Below, piece after piece: positions 42,228 through 51,094 of a DNA stretch of 64,000 nt. The translations under genes were made by a program, and so were the position numbers. Position 1 is the stretch's first letter; each line of letters opens with the position of its first letter. Where the stretch lies: NCBI GenBank assembly GCA_015259125.1, contig JABZGR010000001.1, positions 1 to 64,000 on the forward strand, read 5' to 3'. This stretch comes from Alloprevotella tannerae (GTDB taxonomy: Bacteria > Bacteroidota > Bacteroidia > Bacteroidales > Bacteroidaceae). Below the pieces are notes generated by a model. It did no database searches. It was given only the letters and a program-made list of their open reading frames with translations, and had not been told where the DNA came from.

Positions 42228-43655
42228 ATGAAAAGCTTAATTTTGAATCGGTTGGCAGTAATCGGACTCGGCCTTGCGGCTTTGACGTCTTGCACCAACC
42301 TGAACGAGAACAGCGAATGGGGCAATGGCTCTAAAGTGAAATTTTCTTCTTACATCGCCGGCCAAAAGGCAGTGCGCGCAAGCGGCACGGCTTGGACTAA
42401 TGGCGACCAAGTGGGCATCTTTATGAAGCAGGGCGCAACGGTAAAAAGCGCTAACGTGAAGTATGTGGCTGATGATCGCGGCAACTTGACTGCGGCTACG
42501 GCTTCGGAGGCTTTGGCTTATCCTTCGGACAACTCGGCGGTAGACTTTGTGGCTTATTATCCTTATGCGGCTTCGGCAGCAAGCGGTACGTATGACGTAA
42601 ACGTAAGCAACCAAAGCAACTTGCCGGCCATCGACTTGCTCTATGCGAACAATGCTACAAACAAGACGGCTGCGAGCGGCGAGGTAAACTTGGGCTTCAC
42701 GCACCAGCTTACGCAGATCGTGCTCAACATCACGACGGACGCTACGATCCCGACGACTGCGGGCTTAAGCGTGACGCTGAACGGCACGCCGGCGACGGGT
42801 AAGTTTGACCTGAACACGGGCGCACTTACGGCAGATGCGGCTACGGCAAACATTGCGATGAACGTAAACGCAGCAGGAACGACGGCTACGGCTATCGTAT
42901 TGCCTGCAGCAGCTACGAGCGGCAAGTTGGTCTTCACGCTTGGCGGCGTAACGGTAGAAAAGGCGCTCTCTGTGAGCACACTTGGCGCCGGCACGAAGGT
43001 GGTTATCCCCGTAAAACTTACGAAAGGCGGCTCACCGAGCACTATGAACGTTAGCTTCGGCTCAGCTACAATTGCTGACTGGACGGAAGTAGCGGGTGGC
43101 GAAGTAAACGTAGACTTCAAGCAAGGCGAACAACCGCAACCGGGCGAGCAGGAAGTAGTAATCTTTGAGGAAACTTTAGGCGCAACGCCTATTGCAAAGG
43201 GTGGCAAAGGCTGGCCTTACTTGAAAGACTTCACGGGCTGGAGCAACCCTTCATTGACTTTTGAGGATGTGAACAAAAATTTGTCTGTGCGCCATCATGC
43301 CGGAAAGAATTGCATTTGGTTTGCTGCAAACAAGGATTGCGATCTCCACATTGGCAACATCCCGTCAAATGGTTACAAGAAATTTAAGCTGACTTATAAG
43401 GTGAACGGCGGCGTCTTCAAAGATGGCGATACGATGAACCTCAACCTGCTCAAGGGTAAGTTTAACGACACTACATTCACGACGCCGGATAAGGTCGTGA
43501 AGGCTCCGGAAGATAAGGAAACCTATTTCGAGTTTACGGTAGAGCTGCCCGCAAATGATACAGAAGCACTCGGCGATCTGCACTTCCAAACGAATATTCC
43601 TAACGGATCATTCGGCATGCGCTTGACTGAGATCAAGCTCGTAGGCATTAAATAA
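42228..43655 (+). CDS. fimbrillin-like lipoprotein with C-terminal module shared with the DUF5689 protein
   Basis: 475 residues from the ATG at 42228 (signal ends LAALTSCTNL, Cys22); an upstream in-frame start at 42192 overlaps the nuclease gene. Residues ~30-290 are a fimbrillin-like region parallel to that of the preceding nuclease: TAWTNGDQVGIFM, VDFVAYYPYAA, IDLLYANNATN, GKFDLNTGALTA. Residues ~310-475 (VIFEETLGATPIAKGGKGWP ... MRLTEIKLVGIK) match the last ~160 residues of the protein at 46298 in order and content (GWSNPSLTFEDVN, LSVRHHAGKNCIWF, GYKKFKLTYKVN). This tail resembles jelly-roll adhesion modules. Followed by a terminator before the receptor gene. Confidence 0.8.
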   Translation: MKSLILNRLAVIGLGLAALTSCTNLNENSEWGNGSKVKFSSYIAGQKAVRASGTAWTNGDQVGIFMKQGATVKSANVKYVADDRGNLTAATASEALAYPSDNSAVDFVAYYPYAASAASGTYDVNVSNQSNLPAIDLLYANNATNKTAASGEVNLGFTHQLTQIVLNITTDATIPTTAGLSVTLNGTPATGKFDLNTGALTADAATANIAMNVNAAGTTATAIVLPAAATSGKLVFTLGGVTVEKALSVSTLGAGTKVVIPVKLTKGGSPSTMNVSFGSATIADWTEVAGGEVNVDFKQGEQPQPGEQEVVIFEETLGATPIAKGGKGWPYLKDFTGWSNPSLTFEDVNKNLSVRHHAGKNCIWFAANKDCDLHIGNIPSNGYKKFKLTYKVNGGVFKDGDTMNLNLLKGKFNDTTFTTPDKVVKAPEDKETYFEFTVELPANDTEALGDLHFQTNIPNGSFGMRLTEIKLVGIK

Positions 43656-43670
43656 AAAACAATCTCTTCT

Positions 43671-43715
43671 GCGCCTGTCCTCTTACGGTGAAGAGCCGGA
43701 GGACGGGCGCTTTTT
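43671..43715 (+). terminator. terminator inside the nuclease locus
   Basis: GCGCCTGTCCTC pairs with GGAGGACGGGCGC, followed by TTTTT. Either ends the two-gene transcript or acts as a partial barrier before the receptor. Confidence 0.8.
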
Positions 43716-43729
43716 CTCCAACTTAAAGT

Positions 43730-46273
43730 ATGAAAAAGCGGAAAATCTTAATGGGAATGGTACTCTTTCCTCCTGCCATTCTTGCGCAATCGGTCACGCC
43801 CGATTCGTCTTTTGTGCAGGACCTTTCCCTGGTAGGGATCGTCGACGCTTCAACGCTTGACGACATCGGCGAAGATGGCGTCGATGGCGCATCACAGAAC
43901 ATCACGACGACGGTTCTCACGTCGCACGACGTCTACCTTAATAAGGCGGCCTACCAACTCTCTTCGATGCGCTTCTTGGTGCGGGGTTATAAGAATCTGT
44001 ATCAGGATACATACATCAATGGTTTGCCTTTCAACGATCAACTCCGAGGCGTGTTCAACTTCTCAGCCATCGGGGCGCTGAATATCCTTACGCGTAATGG
44101 TGACCAACTCAATTATACGCAACCGGGATCTTTTGGTTTCGGCAACATTGGGGGGGCTAATAATATATTAATGCGTGCCGGCGACTTTAGGAAAGGAAGT
44201 CAGGCGACGCTAAGCTATACTAACCGCACGTATTATCTGCGTGGAATGTATGCTTACTCAACAGGACTCTCTCGCAAAGGCTGGGCTATGACGGCGCTCT
44301 TGGGCGGACGCTACTCTGACGAAGGAAATATTCAAGGTACATTCTATCGTAATGTGGCTTATGCCTTGCTCCTCGAGAAGCGCTTCCGCGGCGATAACCA
44401 CCGCCTCACGTTTACGACCTTCGGCTCTCCCGTCGTGCGCGGCCAGCAAAGCGGATCGATTCAAGAAGTGTACGACTTGACGGGTAACAACTTGTATAAC
44501 GCCAACTGGGGTTACCAGAACAGAAAAAAGCGCAACTCTCGCGTGGTTCGCGCCATCGACCCAACGGCGATTTTAGCTTACGATGGCAAACTCTCCGACA
44601 AGGTTACGCTCAAGTCCGGCCTGTCTTTCCATTTCGGAAAGTATGGCAACACGTCGCTTAACTGGTTTGACGGCGCTGATCCTCGCCCCGACTATTATCG
44701 CTATCTGCCATCCTTCTACTTGGCCAATGGAAACAAGGCCACAGCAGAAGAGTACGCAGCGCTTTGGCGCTCAGGAAATCCGGCTTTCACGCAGGTCAAC
44801 TGGGACAATATGGTGAATGCGAACTACAACAACAAGCGCAACGGCAACGGGGCTGCAATTTATATGGTAGAAGAGCGCCGCAGCGATTTGTTTGAAACGA
44901 CTTTCAACACTACGATCTCTGCACAGCTGAGCCGAATATACACCCTGACCGGCGGCTTGACGGCGCGCAATACCATCTCTCATCAATACAAGAAAGTAGA
45001 CGACCTGCTTGGCGCCGACTATGTACTCGACATCGACAAGTATGCCGACACAGATTACCCCGGCGACGCAGATCAGTCGCAAAAAGACCTCAATCGCCCC
45101 AACCGACGCGTGTTCAAAGGCGGCATTTTCGACTACGATTACAAACTCAACATCAACTCTGTAATGGGTTGGTTAAACAATCTGTATAACAAAGGCCGTT
45201 GGGAAGGCTACTACGGCGTTAAACTCACTTATACCGACTTCTTCCGCGACGGCAAAATGCGCAACGGCCACCACCCCAACAACTCTTTCGGGAAAGGACG
45301 CCATCATACCTTTATTGATATGATGCTCAAAGGCGGCTTAACGTATAAGTTTAGCGGCCGCCATCTGCTTCAGGCTAACTTTGTATATGGCTCTATGGCA
45401 CCTTTGGCCAACAATGCCTACATTTCCTCGCGTTATAGCGATCAGACGCCTAAAGGTTTGGAAAGCAGTCGCGTGTTCCACGCCGACTTGAGTTATATTT
45501 TCTCTGCCGGCAAGCTGCAAGGTCGCTTCTCACTCTTCAACACCAACTTCTACGATCTGGCTGAGCGCAGCACATATTATTATGATGGTGTGACACTCGT
45601 CAACCAAGTGATGACCGGCGTCAACAAAGTACACCGCGGCATTGAGTTTGGTATGTCCTACAAGCACGACCAGCACCTGACGATCGACTTAGCCGGTACC
45701 TTGGCACAATATTATTATGCCAACAACCCCATCGGAGAGTTTTCAGCCGACAATGGTCGCAGCTTAGCCGACTACAACGTCGCTGATCAAGAGCGCGTAT
45801 ATATGCGCAACATCATGGTAGGCGGCGTACCGCAAGCGGCCGGCACCTTGGGCGCACGCTATTTCATCAAATACTGGTTTATCGGCGCTAACCTCAACGT
45901 CTTCGGGCGCAACTTCATCGACGTGAGTCCCTCGCGCCGCGTTTCCTCGCGTTATAATGGCAACCCCGACTTAGGCATTCCCGCCGTAACGCCAAACAAT
46001 CAATATTACGAAGCCTACAAGCAGTTTACGCACCAAGAGCGTTTCGCTGCGGGCTGCACGCTCGACCTTTCGATCAGCAAAATCATTTATATGGGTCGCA
46101 AGCGCTCGCTCAACATCAACCTCTCACTCAACAATATTCTCAACAAGAAAGACGTCCGCACGGGTGGCTTCGAGCAAGGGCGCATAGATCTTAATCGCCC
46201 CACCCTTTACGCCAACAAATACTTCTACATGCAAGGCTTCAACTGCTTCCTCAACCTGAGCTACAAGTTCTAA
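43730..46273 (+). CDS. TonB-dependent outer-membrane receptor
   Basis: 847 residues. Signal peptide MKKRKILMGMVLFPPAILAQ. Plug-type region ~30-140: DASTLDDIGEDGVDG, RFLVRGYKNLYQDTYINGLP (typical RGY...YINGLPF), IGALNILTRNG and GGANNILMRAG. The rest is barrel strands ending in FLNLSYKF with the terminal Phe of outer-membrane barrels. It lacks the N-terminal carboxypeptidase-regulatory-like domain of SusC proteins, so it is a smaller receptor type that works without a SusD partner; the DUF5689 protein encoded 24 bp downstream may serve as surface partner instead. Genes of this pairing recur in Bacteroidales (from memory). Confidence 0.85.
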   Translation: MKKRKILMGMVLFPPAILAQSVTPDSSFVQDLSLVGIVDASTLDDIGEDGVDGASQNITTTVLTSHDVYLNKAAYQLSSMRFLVRGYKNLYQDTYINGLPFNDQLRGVFNFSAIGALNILTRNGDQLNYTQPGSFGFGNIGGANNILMRAGDFRKGSQATLSYTNRTYYLRGMYAYSTGLSRKGWAMTALLGGRYSDEGNIQGTFYRNVAYALLLEKRFRGDNHRLTFTTFGSPVVRGQQSGSIQEVYDLTGNNLYNANWGYQNRKKRNSRVVRAIDPTAILAYDGKLSDKVTLKSGLSFHFGKYGNTSLNWFDGADPRPDYYRYLPSFYLANGNKATAEEYAALWRSGNPAFTQVNWDNMVNANYNNKRNGNGAAIYMVEERRSDLFETTFNTTISAQLSRIYTLTGGLTARNTISHQYKKVDDLLGADYVLDIDKYADTDYPGDADQSQKDLNRPNRRVFKGGIFDYDYKLNINSVMGWLNNLYNKGRWEGYYGVKLTYTDFFRDGKMRNGHHPNNSFGKGRHHTFIDMMLKGGLTYKFSGRHLLQANFVYGSMAPLANNAYISSRYSDQTPKGLESSRVFHADLSYIFSAGKLQGRFSLFNTNFYDLAERSTYYYDGVTLVNQVMTGVNKVHRGIEFGMSYKHDQHLTIDLAGTLAQYYYANNPIGEFSADNGRSLADYNVADQERVYMRNIMVGGVPQAAGTLGARYFIKYWFIGANLNVFGRNFIDVSPSRRVSSRYNGNPDLGIPAVTPNNQYYEAYKQFTHQERFAAGCTLDLSISKIIYMGRKRSLNINLSLNNILNKKDVRTGGFEQGRIDLNRPTLYANKYFYMQGFNCFLNLSYKF

Positions 46274-46297
46274 GCCTTTCATCAAAAACATACAGTT

Positions 46298-47659
46298 ATG
46301 ATTAAGTTCCAACATTTGAATAAGATTTTCGCCGGTCTCTTGACGTTCTGCCTCGCCTTGGGCTTTGCGTCCTGCGACAAGACCTACGAACTCCCGCCGC
46401 TCAACGAGCCTACGTTTACGCTGCCCAGCGGCGCACAAACGATCACCATCAAAGAACTGCGCACACGCTATGCTAATGCCACGCAGGAAAATCCGCTGAC
46501 GATTACCGACAGTCTCTGGCTCAAGGCACGCGTAAGCGGCGATGATCGCTCCGGCAACATCTTCAAGCAAATCATCTTGCAAGATGAGACCGGCGGCATC
46601 TCGTTCCTCATTGATCAGAGCAATGTCTACAACGACTACCCTACGGGCCAAGAAGTTTACATCAGCCTCAAAGGACTGTGCGTTTCCGTCTACGGAGATG
46701 AGCAGCAATTGGGCTTTCCGACCGGTACGCTCTACCGCACACCTTACGTTGATTTCAAGAAGCACGTGCACCGCAACGGCTATGCTGATCCTGCGGCGCT
46801 CAAGATCAAAGATTTCTCTGACATCTCCAAACTTAGTGATGATGTAGCGGCCAATAAGTTCACGCTTGTTCGCCTTAACGGCGTACATTTCAAGGAAGGC
46901 GGCAAGGCCAACTTCGCAGAAAAGAAGACCACCGGCGCACACGATTTGGTCGATGAATATGGTAATACTATCTCCGTCCGCACCAGCAACTACGCGGCCT
47001 TCGCTGCCACGCAACTCCCCGTTGGTACGGGCAACGTCATTGCCGTTCTGGGGCGCTTCCGCGGCGCTTGGCAACTGACGATTCGCAATATCGAAGATGT
47101 ATTTGGCTTTGACGGCATAGCACCGACCGAACCTCCCGTCACGCCGCCCTCACCTGACGAGACGATTATCTTCTTCGAAAAGATGGGCAACTCGAAAGTG
47201 ACGAAGGAAGGCAACTACTGGCCGCTCGTCTCAAAGTTTACGGCTTGGAGCAATCCGAACCTATCATTCACCGACGTCAATTCCACCCTCTCTGTCCGCA
47301 ACTGGAGCGACCACAACTGCATCTGGTTCCCCTCCGGCAAGTCCAACGACTTCAAGATTGCCGGCTTCGACACGTCAGGCTACAAAAAACTGACACTGAC
47401 GTACAAGGTCAACGCCAACTTGTACAATGATGGCGACCAGATGGACTTGGCAGCAATGACCGGAATGTTTAACGGTGTTGCCTTTGCCACGCCTTCTAAG
47501 GTAGTGGCCGCACCTGCTGACAAAAACGAGTTTACGCTCGTCACGATCGACTTGCCGGTAGCTTCAGGCGCTGCAAATTCTGAGCTTCATTTCTTGGCCG
47601 GCGAGGCGAACAAACTGGGCTTGCGTCTGGCTGAAATCAAACTCACGGGTAAGAAATAA
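46298..47659 (+). CDS. DUF5689 OB-fold-type lipoprotein with C-terminal jelly-roll-like module
   Basis: 453 residues. The lipoprotein signal ends in LGFASCDK (Cys26). Residues ~45-275 match the DUF5689 pattern: TITIKELRTRY, SLWLKARVSGDDRSGNIFKQ, ILQDETGGISFLI, YPTGQEVYISLKGL, VIAVLGRFRGAWQLTIRN, which resembles OB-fold nucleic-acid-binding domains. A Pro linker (PPVTPPSP) leads to a C-terminal module (~295-453) homologous to the tail of the fimbrillin-like protein at 42228. Likely surface exposed and bound to the receptor encoded just upstream. Ligand unknown; nucleic acid is the inference from the OB-like fold and neighbouring nucleases. Confidence 0.82.
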   Translation: MIKFQHLNKIFAGLLTFCLALGFASCDKTYELPPLNEPTFTLPSGAQTITIKELRTRYANATQENPLTITDSLWLKARVSGDDRSGNIFKQIILQDETGGISFLIDQSNVYNDYPTGQEVYISLKGLCVSVYGDEQQLGFPTGTLYRTPYVDFKKHVHRNGYADPAALKIKDFSDISKLSDDVAANKFTLVRLNGVHFKEGGKANFAEKKTTGAHDLVDEYGNTISVRTSNYAAFAATQLPVGTGNVIAVLGRFRGAWQLTIRNIEDVFGFDGIAPTEPPVTPPSPDETIIFFEKMGNSKVTKEGNYWPLVSKFTAWSNPNLSFTDVNSTLSVRNWSDHNCIWFPSGKSNDFKIAGFDTSGYKKLTLTYKVNANLYNDGDQMDLAAMTGMFNGVAFATPSKVVAAPADKNEFTLVTIDLPVASGAANSELHFLAGEANKLGLRLAEIKLTGKK

Positions 47660-47740
47660 AACGATGGGCTTCGGCCTATCGGCTTTCCGCCTCGCGTACT
47701 CGTCAGCACGGCGAGGCGAAAGCAATAACAACCAATTCCA

Positions 47741-48829
47741 ATGGAAAAGATGAAAATGATCTCCCGCCGAGCAGTCCTCTTCTGCCTCTTGGCCTTCATC
47801 TTGCAAGCACCGCTTCGAGCCCAACTCAAGCAGGTGCAGCGCTCAGCCGTATATGCCGTCGCCTTCTACAATCTGGAGAACCTCTTCGATACAGAAGACG
47901 ACCCCAACAACAAGGGCGACGACGACTTCCTGCCCAACGGCCCCTACCAATGGACGCCGGAAAAATATCAACAAAAGCTCCACAACATCGCCAGAGTCAT
48001 CGGCGATTTGGCGCGCGACCATTGCCCCTCCGGACCGGCTTTTATCGGCGTTTCTGAAGTAGAAAATGCGCGTGTATTGGAAGATCTTTGCAATACGGAG
48101 CCTGTAAGATCTATGGGCTTGAAGTATATTCACTTCGATTCGCCCGACCATCGCGGCATTGATGTCGGTTTACTCTACAATCCGCGCTCGTTTAAGATCG
48201 TACGGGCTGTGCCTTATGCTTATGTTAAGCCGGATCAGCCCAACTTTAAGACGCGCGACGAACTCATGGTGAGCGGCATTTTGGGCGGCGAGCCGGTAAG
48301 CGTCATCGTCAACCACTGGCCCTCACGCTACGGCGGCAGCAAATCGGACCCGATGCGTGCACAGGCTGCGCTATTGGCCAAGACAATCACCGACAGCATA
48401 CGGCAAGCTGATCCCGCCAACAAGGTTATTATTATGGGCGACTTAAACGACGACCCCAAAGATGCCTCCGTGGCCAAAGTCTTAGGCGCTGCACGCACTG
48501 TGAAGTCCACGCCCGTGGGCGGACTCTTCAATGCTACGTGGCCACTCTACGACAGGGGAATCGGCACGCTTTGTTACCAAGATGCTTGGAACTTATTTGA
48601 TCAGCAAATCATCACAGATAATTTTATCCACAACGCAGAAAACACTCTCCGCTTCTGGAAAGCGGAAGTCTTCAATCGCGATTATCTGATGATCAAAGAG
48701 GGAAAACGCAAAGGCTATCCGCTGCGCAGCTTCGACAATTCCACTTGGCAGAACGGTTATGCTGACCACTTTCCTACGGTCACTTACTACGTCAAAACCA
48801 TCCCCGACCCCGCGTCGACTGAAGACTAA
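47741..48829 (+). CDS. exported endonuclease/exonuclease/phosphatase family enzyme
   Basis: 362 residues. Signal peptide around MISRRAVLFCLLAFILQAPL-RAQ (starts at 47741, 47750 and 47756 are all possible). The domain of the DNase I/AP endonuclease/inositol phosphatase superfamily is complete: YNLENLFDTEDD, IGVSEVENARVLEDL (metal-binding Glu), HRGIDVGLLYNP, VIVNHWPSRYGGS (catalytic His), IMGDLNDDP (Asp/Asn) and YADHFPTVTY (catalytic Asp-His). Acts in the periplasm or outside. With the endonuclease at 40621 it would give a second nuclease or a phosphatase step. Last gene of the locus, followed by a terminator. Confidence 0.87.
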   Translation: MEKMKMISRRAVLFCLLAFILQAPLRAQLKQVQRSAVYAVAFYNLENLFDTEDDPNNKGDDDFLPNGPYQWTPEKYQQKLHNIARVIGDLARDHCPSGPAFIGVSEVENARVLEDLCNTEPVRSMGLKYIHFDSPDHRGIDVGLLYNPRSFKIVRAVPYAYVKPDQPNFKTRDELMVSGILGGEPVSVIVNHWPSRYGGSKSDPMRAQAALLAKTITDSIRQADPANKVIIMGDLNDDPKDASVAKVLGAARTVKSTPVGGLFNATWPLYDRGIGTLCYQDAWNLFDQQIITDNFIHNAENTLRFWKAEVFNRDYLMIKEGKRKGYPLRSFDNSTWQNGYADHFPTVTYYVKTIPDPASTED

Positions 48830-48846
48830 ACGAATGTATACAACAT

Positions 48847-48886
48847 CGCGGAAGCAAGCAAAAAGCGCTTACTTCCGCGTTTTTTT
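48847..48886 (+). terminator. terminator of the nuclease/receptor locus
   Basis: CGCGGAAG pairs with CTTCCGCG, followed by seven Ts. Confidence 0.85.
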
Positions 48887-48984
48887 CATAAGGAAAGGCC
48901 GCCGAACTTTTCTTTTTTACCTTGCGATAGTTGAGCAAGATTTTCCTACTTCACCTTAGCAACTTCTATTATGCCTCGATGCAC

Positions 48985-50022
48985 CTATTCGCGCCGAAGC
49001 GGATAAGCACCGCGCAAGCGTTCGAAAGCTTCCGGATTATTTTTGAGCGCCTCGCTGTCGCGTAGCGGATCATAGCGTCGCAAAGCTTCACACGGAGGTG
49101 TCACCGCCGGGTTGTAAGCATAAGTCTCCGGCAACTCAGGGGGCGCAACGCAAAACTGCAGGGGCAACCGGAAATGCCGCGCTACGGCTTCGAGCGCCAT
49201 ACGCGTTCCATTGGCTTTGCCGTCGGCCGAATAGCCGGCTATGTGGGGCGTTCCGATGAACGTGCGCGCCAAGAGTGGGCAGTTGATCTCCGGTTCGCCC
49301 TCCCACGTATCCAAAATCAGCGCGCGGAAGTTGTCAGCGTGGCGCAGGAGAGCCGCGTTGTCCACCACCTCGCCGCGCCCCGAATTGATCAGGACGGGCC
49401 GCCGCGCCGGCAAGCGCGAGAGCAAGGCCTCGTTGACCAAATGATACGTAGCGTAAGGCCCATCATAAGTAAGCGGCGTATGGAAAGTCAAGACGTCGGC
49501 CTCATCCCAAAGTTCGGACAAGGTCATAAAACCCGACTCGTGCTCGGCGCGCGGCGGGTCGTTGCGCAATACGGTGCAGCCCAAGGCGCTGACGGCGCGC
49601 TCCACCGCACGCCCGACGTGGCCCACCCCGACGATGCCCACCCGCGCCTCGCGCAGCGTCAACCGGCCCGCCATTTCGAGGCGCAACAAGCAGGCAGCCA
49701 CGTATTGGGCCACACTATTGGCGTTGCAGCCCGGACAATTGGCCCAACCAATGCCGGCTTCGGCTAAATAGGCCGTATCCAAATGGTCATAACCGATGGT
49801 TGCCGTAGCAATAAAGCGCACGGATGAGCCGTCGAGCAACTGCTTGTCGCAGCGCGTGCGCGTTCTTACGATCAGGATGTCGGCCTCGCGCACATCCGCA
49901 GCCGATATTTTGCCGCCCGGCAAGTACGTGCAGCGGCCTATCTTTTCAGCTTCGCCGCGAATGTAGGGAATCTTATCGTCGATGACTAAGCGCAGCGGCC
50001 TCGATGCTTGGTTGTCCGGCAT
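48985..50022 (-). CDS. pdxB: erythronate-4-phosphate dehydrogenase
   Basis: 345 residues from the ATG at 50022 (GGAACGT upstream; 50031 and 50043 are possible). The open frame to 50226 is rejected because it translates a 21-bp repeat array into heptad repeats. N-terminal LVIDDKIPYIRGEAEKIG and TRTRCDKQLLDGSSVRFIATATIGYDHLD, WANCPGCNANSVAQYV, the NAD site VGIVGVGHVGRAVERAV, INSGRGEVVDNAAL and GTPHIAGYSADGK are PdxB hallmarks. Second step of the DXP-independent route to pyridoxal phosphate. Single gene. Confidence 0.92.
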   Translation of the reverse strand: MPDNQASRPLRLVIDDKIPYIRGEAEKIGRCTYLPGGKISAADVREADILIVRTRTRCDKQLLDGSSVRFIATATIGYDHLDTAYLAEAGIGWANCPGCNANSVAQYVAACLLRLEMAGRLTLREARVGIVGVGHVGRAVERAVSALGCTVLRNDPPRAEHESGFMTLSELWDEADVLTFHTPLTYDGPYATYHLVNEALLSRLPARRPVLINSGRGEVVDNAALLRHADNFRALILDTWEGEPEINCPLLARTFIGTPHIAGYSADGKANGTRMALEAVARHFRLPLQFCVAPPELPETYAYNPAVTPPCEALRRYDPLRDSEALKNNPEAFERLRGAYPLRRE

Positions 50023-50081
50023 ACGTTCCATTGTTTTTTGCATATAAAAAGCGCTTTTGGCCTTGTCGTCTGCTGGAGCCG

Positions 50082-50173
50082 TTATCGTTTGGCGGCAGCA
50101 AACCATCGTTTGGCCCGAGCATACTATCGTTTGGTGCCGGCAAACCATCGTTTGCTCCCACCAAACAATGCTT
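50082..50173. repeat. 21-bp tandem array, ATCGTTTG family, site B
   Basis: Four units (TATCGTTTGGCGGCAGCAAA, CATCGTTTGGCCCGAGCATA, TATCGTTTGGTGCCGGCAAA, CATCGTTTGCTCCCACCAAA) at 21-bp spacing, ending just upstream of pdxB. Confidence 0.8.
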
Positions 50174-50269
50174 CGGCCGTGCTTGGCCTTATAAAAGTCG
50201 ACCGGCGGCCGACTAAAACGAAACATCGGCCGCCGGCGTTACACCTTGGCGACCGATAGTCGGTAAGTT

Positions 50270-51094
50270 TTATTTCTTAATGATAGAGGTTTGCGGATTG
50301 CGCACGCCCGTACTGCCCGTAAGGTAGGCCTTAGCCGTACCAAAATTAAGATTCATATCGATGCGAACGGGGAGATGGTTCTTATCATCCGTGACGTAGA
50401 AGGTGACAATCTCTTTCTCCTTGTCGCCGTCCTTTTCGAGGTAGGAAAAGACTAAGCAGCGGTAGGTCAGGGTGCGGTTGTCCAACTTAAAATTCTTTTT
50501 GCCGCGATAGATCAGGCTGCGCCACTCGGCGTGTTTCCCTTCGGCCATCACAAAATTGATGCGCTCGCCCACTCTCATCTTGCTCCCGTCGAGCGAGCGT
50601 GCACGCAGGAGCATACTGAGCATATCATAGGCGCAATATTTCCCTTTGTGGTTGTGCCACTGCGCAGGCTGCTTGTCGCGCTGGTAAAACATCTTGAGTG
50701 CCACTTGATTGTCGGGATAAGAATACCAGACTTTCTCTACGCGGTGCGCATTGCCCTCGAAGGCATCCTTTTCATAATAAAGCGGAATGAGGTCGAGCGA
50801 GGTGTAACTCGTCAGTCGGTCGCGCATCGTAAAGTATTTGTCGGCCGTGCCCGAGGTGCGGGTAGTCAGCGTCGTGCGATAGGCGGCTTGCTTGCCGTAG
50901 ACAGACTGCGTAATATTGAACGTGGCTGTACCGACCTTGAACCACACGAATTTCCAATTGAAATGGAGGTCGTAAACCAAAGTCTCGCCACTCTTGAATG
51001 CAGAGTTTTCACTCGAACACTGGGCCACTGCTCGGTCGCCGATAGAGCAGGCGAAGCAGAGGAGGGCCAACGTGCGCAAAAAGTATGTTCTCAT
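50270..51094 (-). CDS. exported DUF3108 protein
   Basis: 274 residues. Signal peptide MRTYFLRTLALLCFACSIGDRAVAQ. Single beta-rich domain with ETLVYDLHFNWKFVWFKVGTA, YRTTLTTRTSGTADKYFTMRD and LPVRIDMNLNFGTAKAYLTG, the typical course of DUF3108 periplasmic proteins, which resemble lipid-binding beta-clam domains. The start overlaps the upstream gene's stop by four bases (ATGA), making it the last gene of the gh3 operon. Function unknown; envelope lipid handling is a guess. Confidence 0.8.
   Translation of the reverse strand: MRTYFLRTLALLCFACSIGDRAVAQCSSENSAFKSGETLVYDLHFNWKFVWFKVGTATFNITQSVYGKQAAYRTTLTTRTSGTADKYFTMRDRLTSYTSLDLIPLYYEKDAFEGNAHRVEKVWYSYPDNQVALKMFYQRDKQPAQWHNHKGKYCAYDMLSMLLRARSLDGSKMRVGERINFVMAEGKHAEWRSLIYRGKKNFKLDNRTLTYRCLVFSYLEKDGDKEKEIVTFYVTDDKNHLPVRIDMNLNFGTAKAYLTGSTGVRNPQTSIIKK

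Noticed and set aside
46124..47074. 316-codon minus-strand frame opposite the DUF5689 gene
   Set aside because: Shadow frame; the plus-strand gene is clearly real.
50041..50226. N-terminal extension of pdxB with repeated QTxVxxx heptads
   Set aside because: The heptads are the translation of the 21-bp DNA array (site B); PdxB similarity begins at about 50022.
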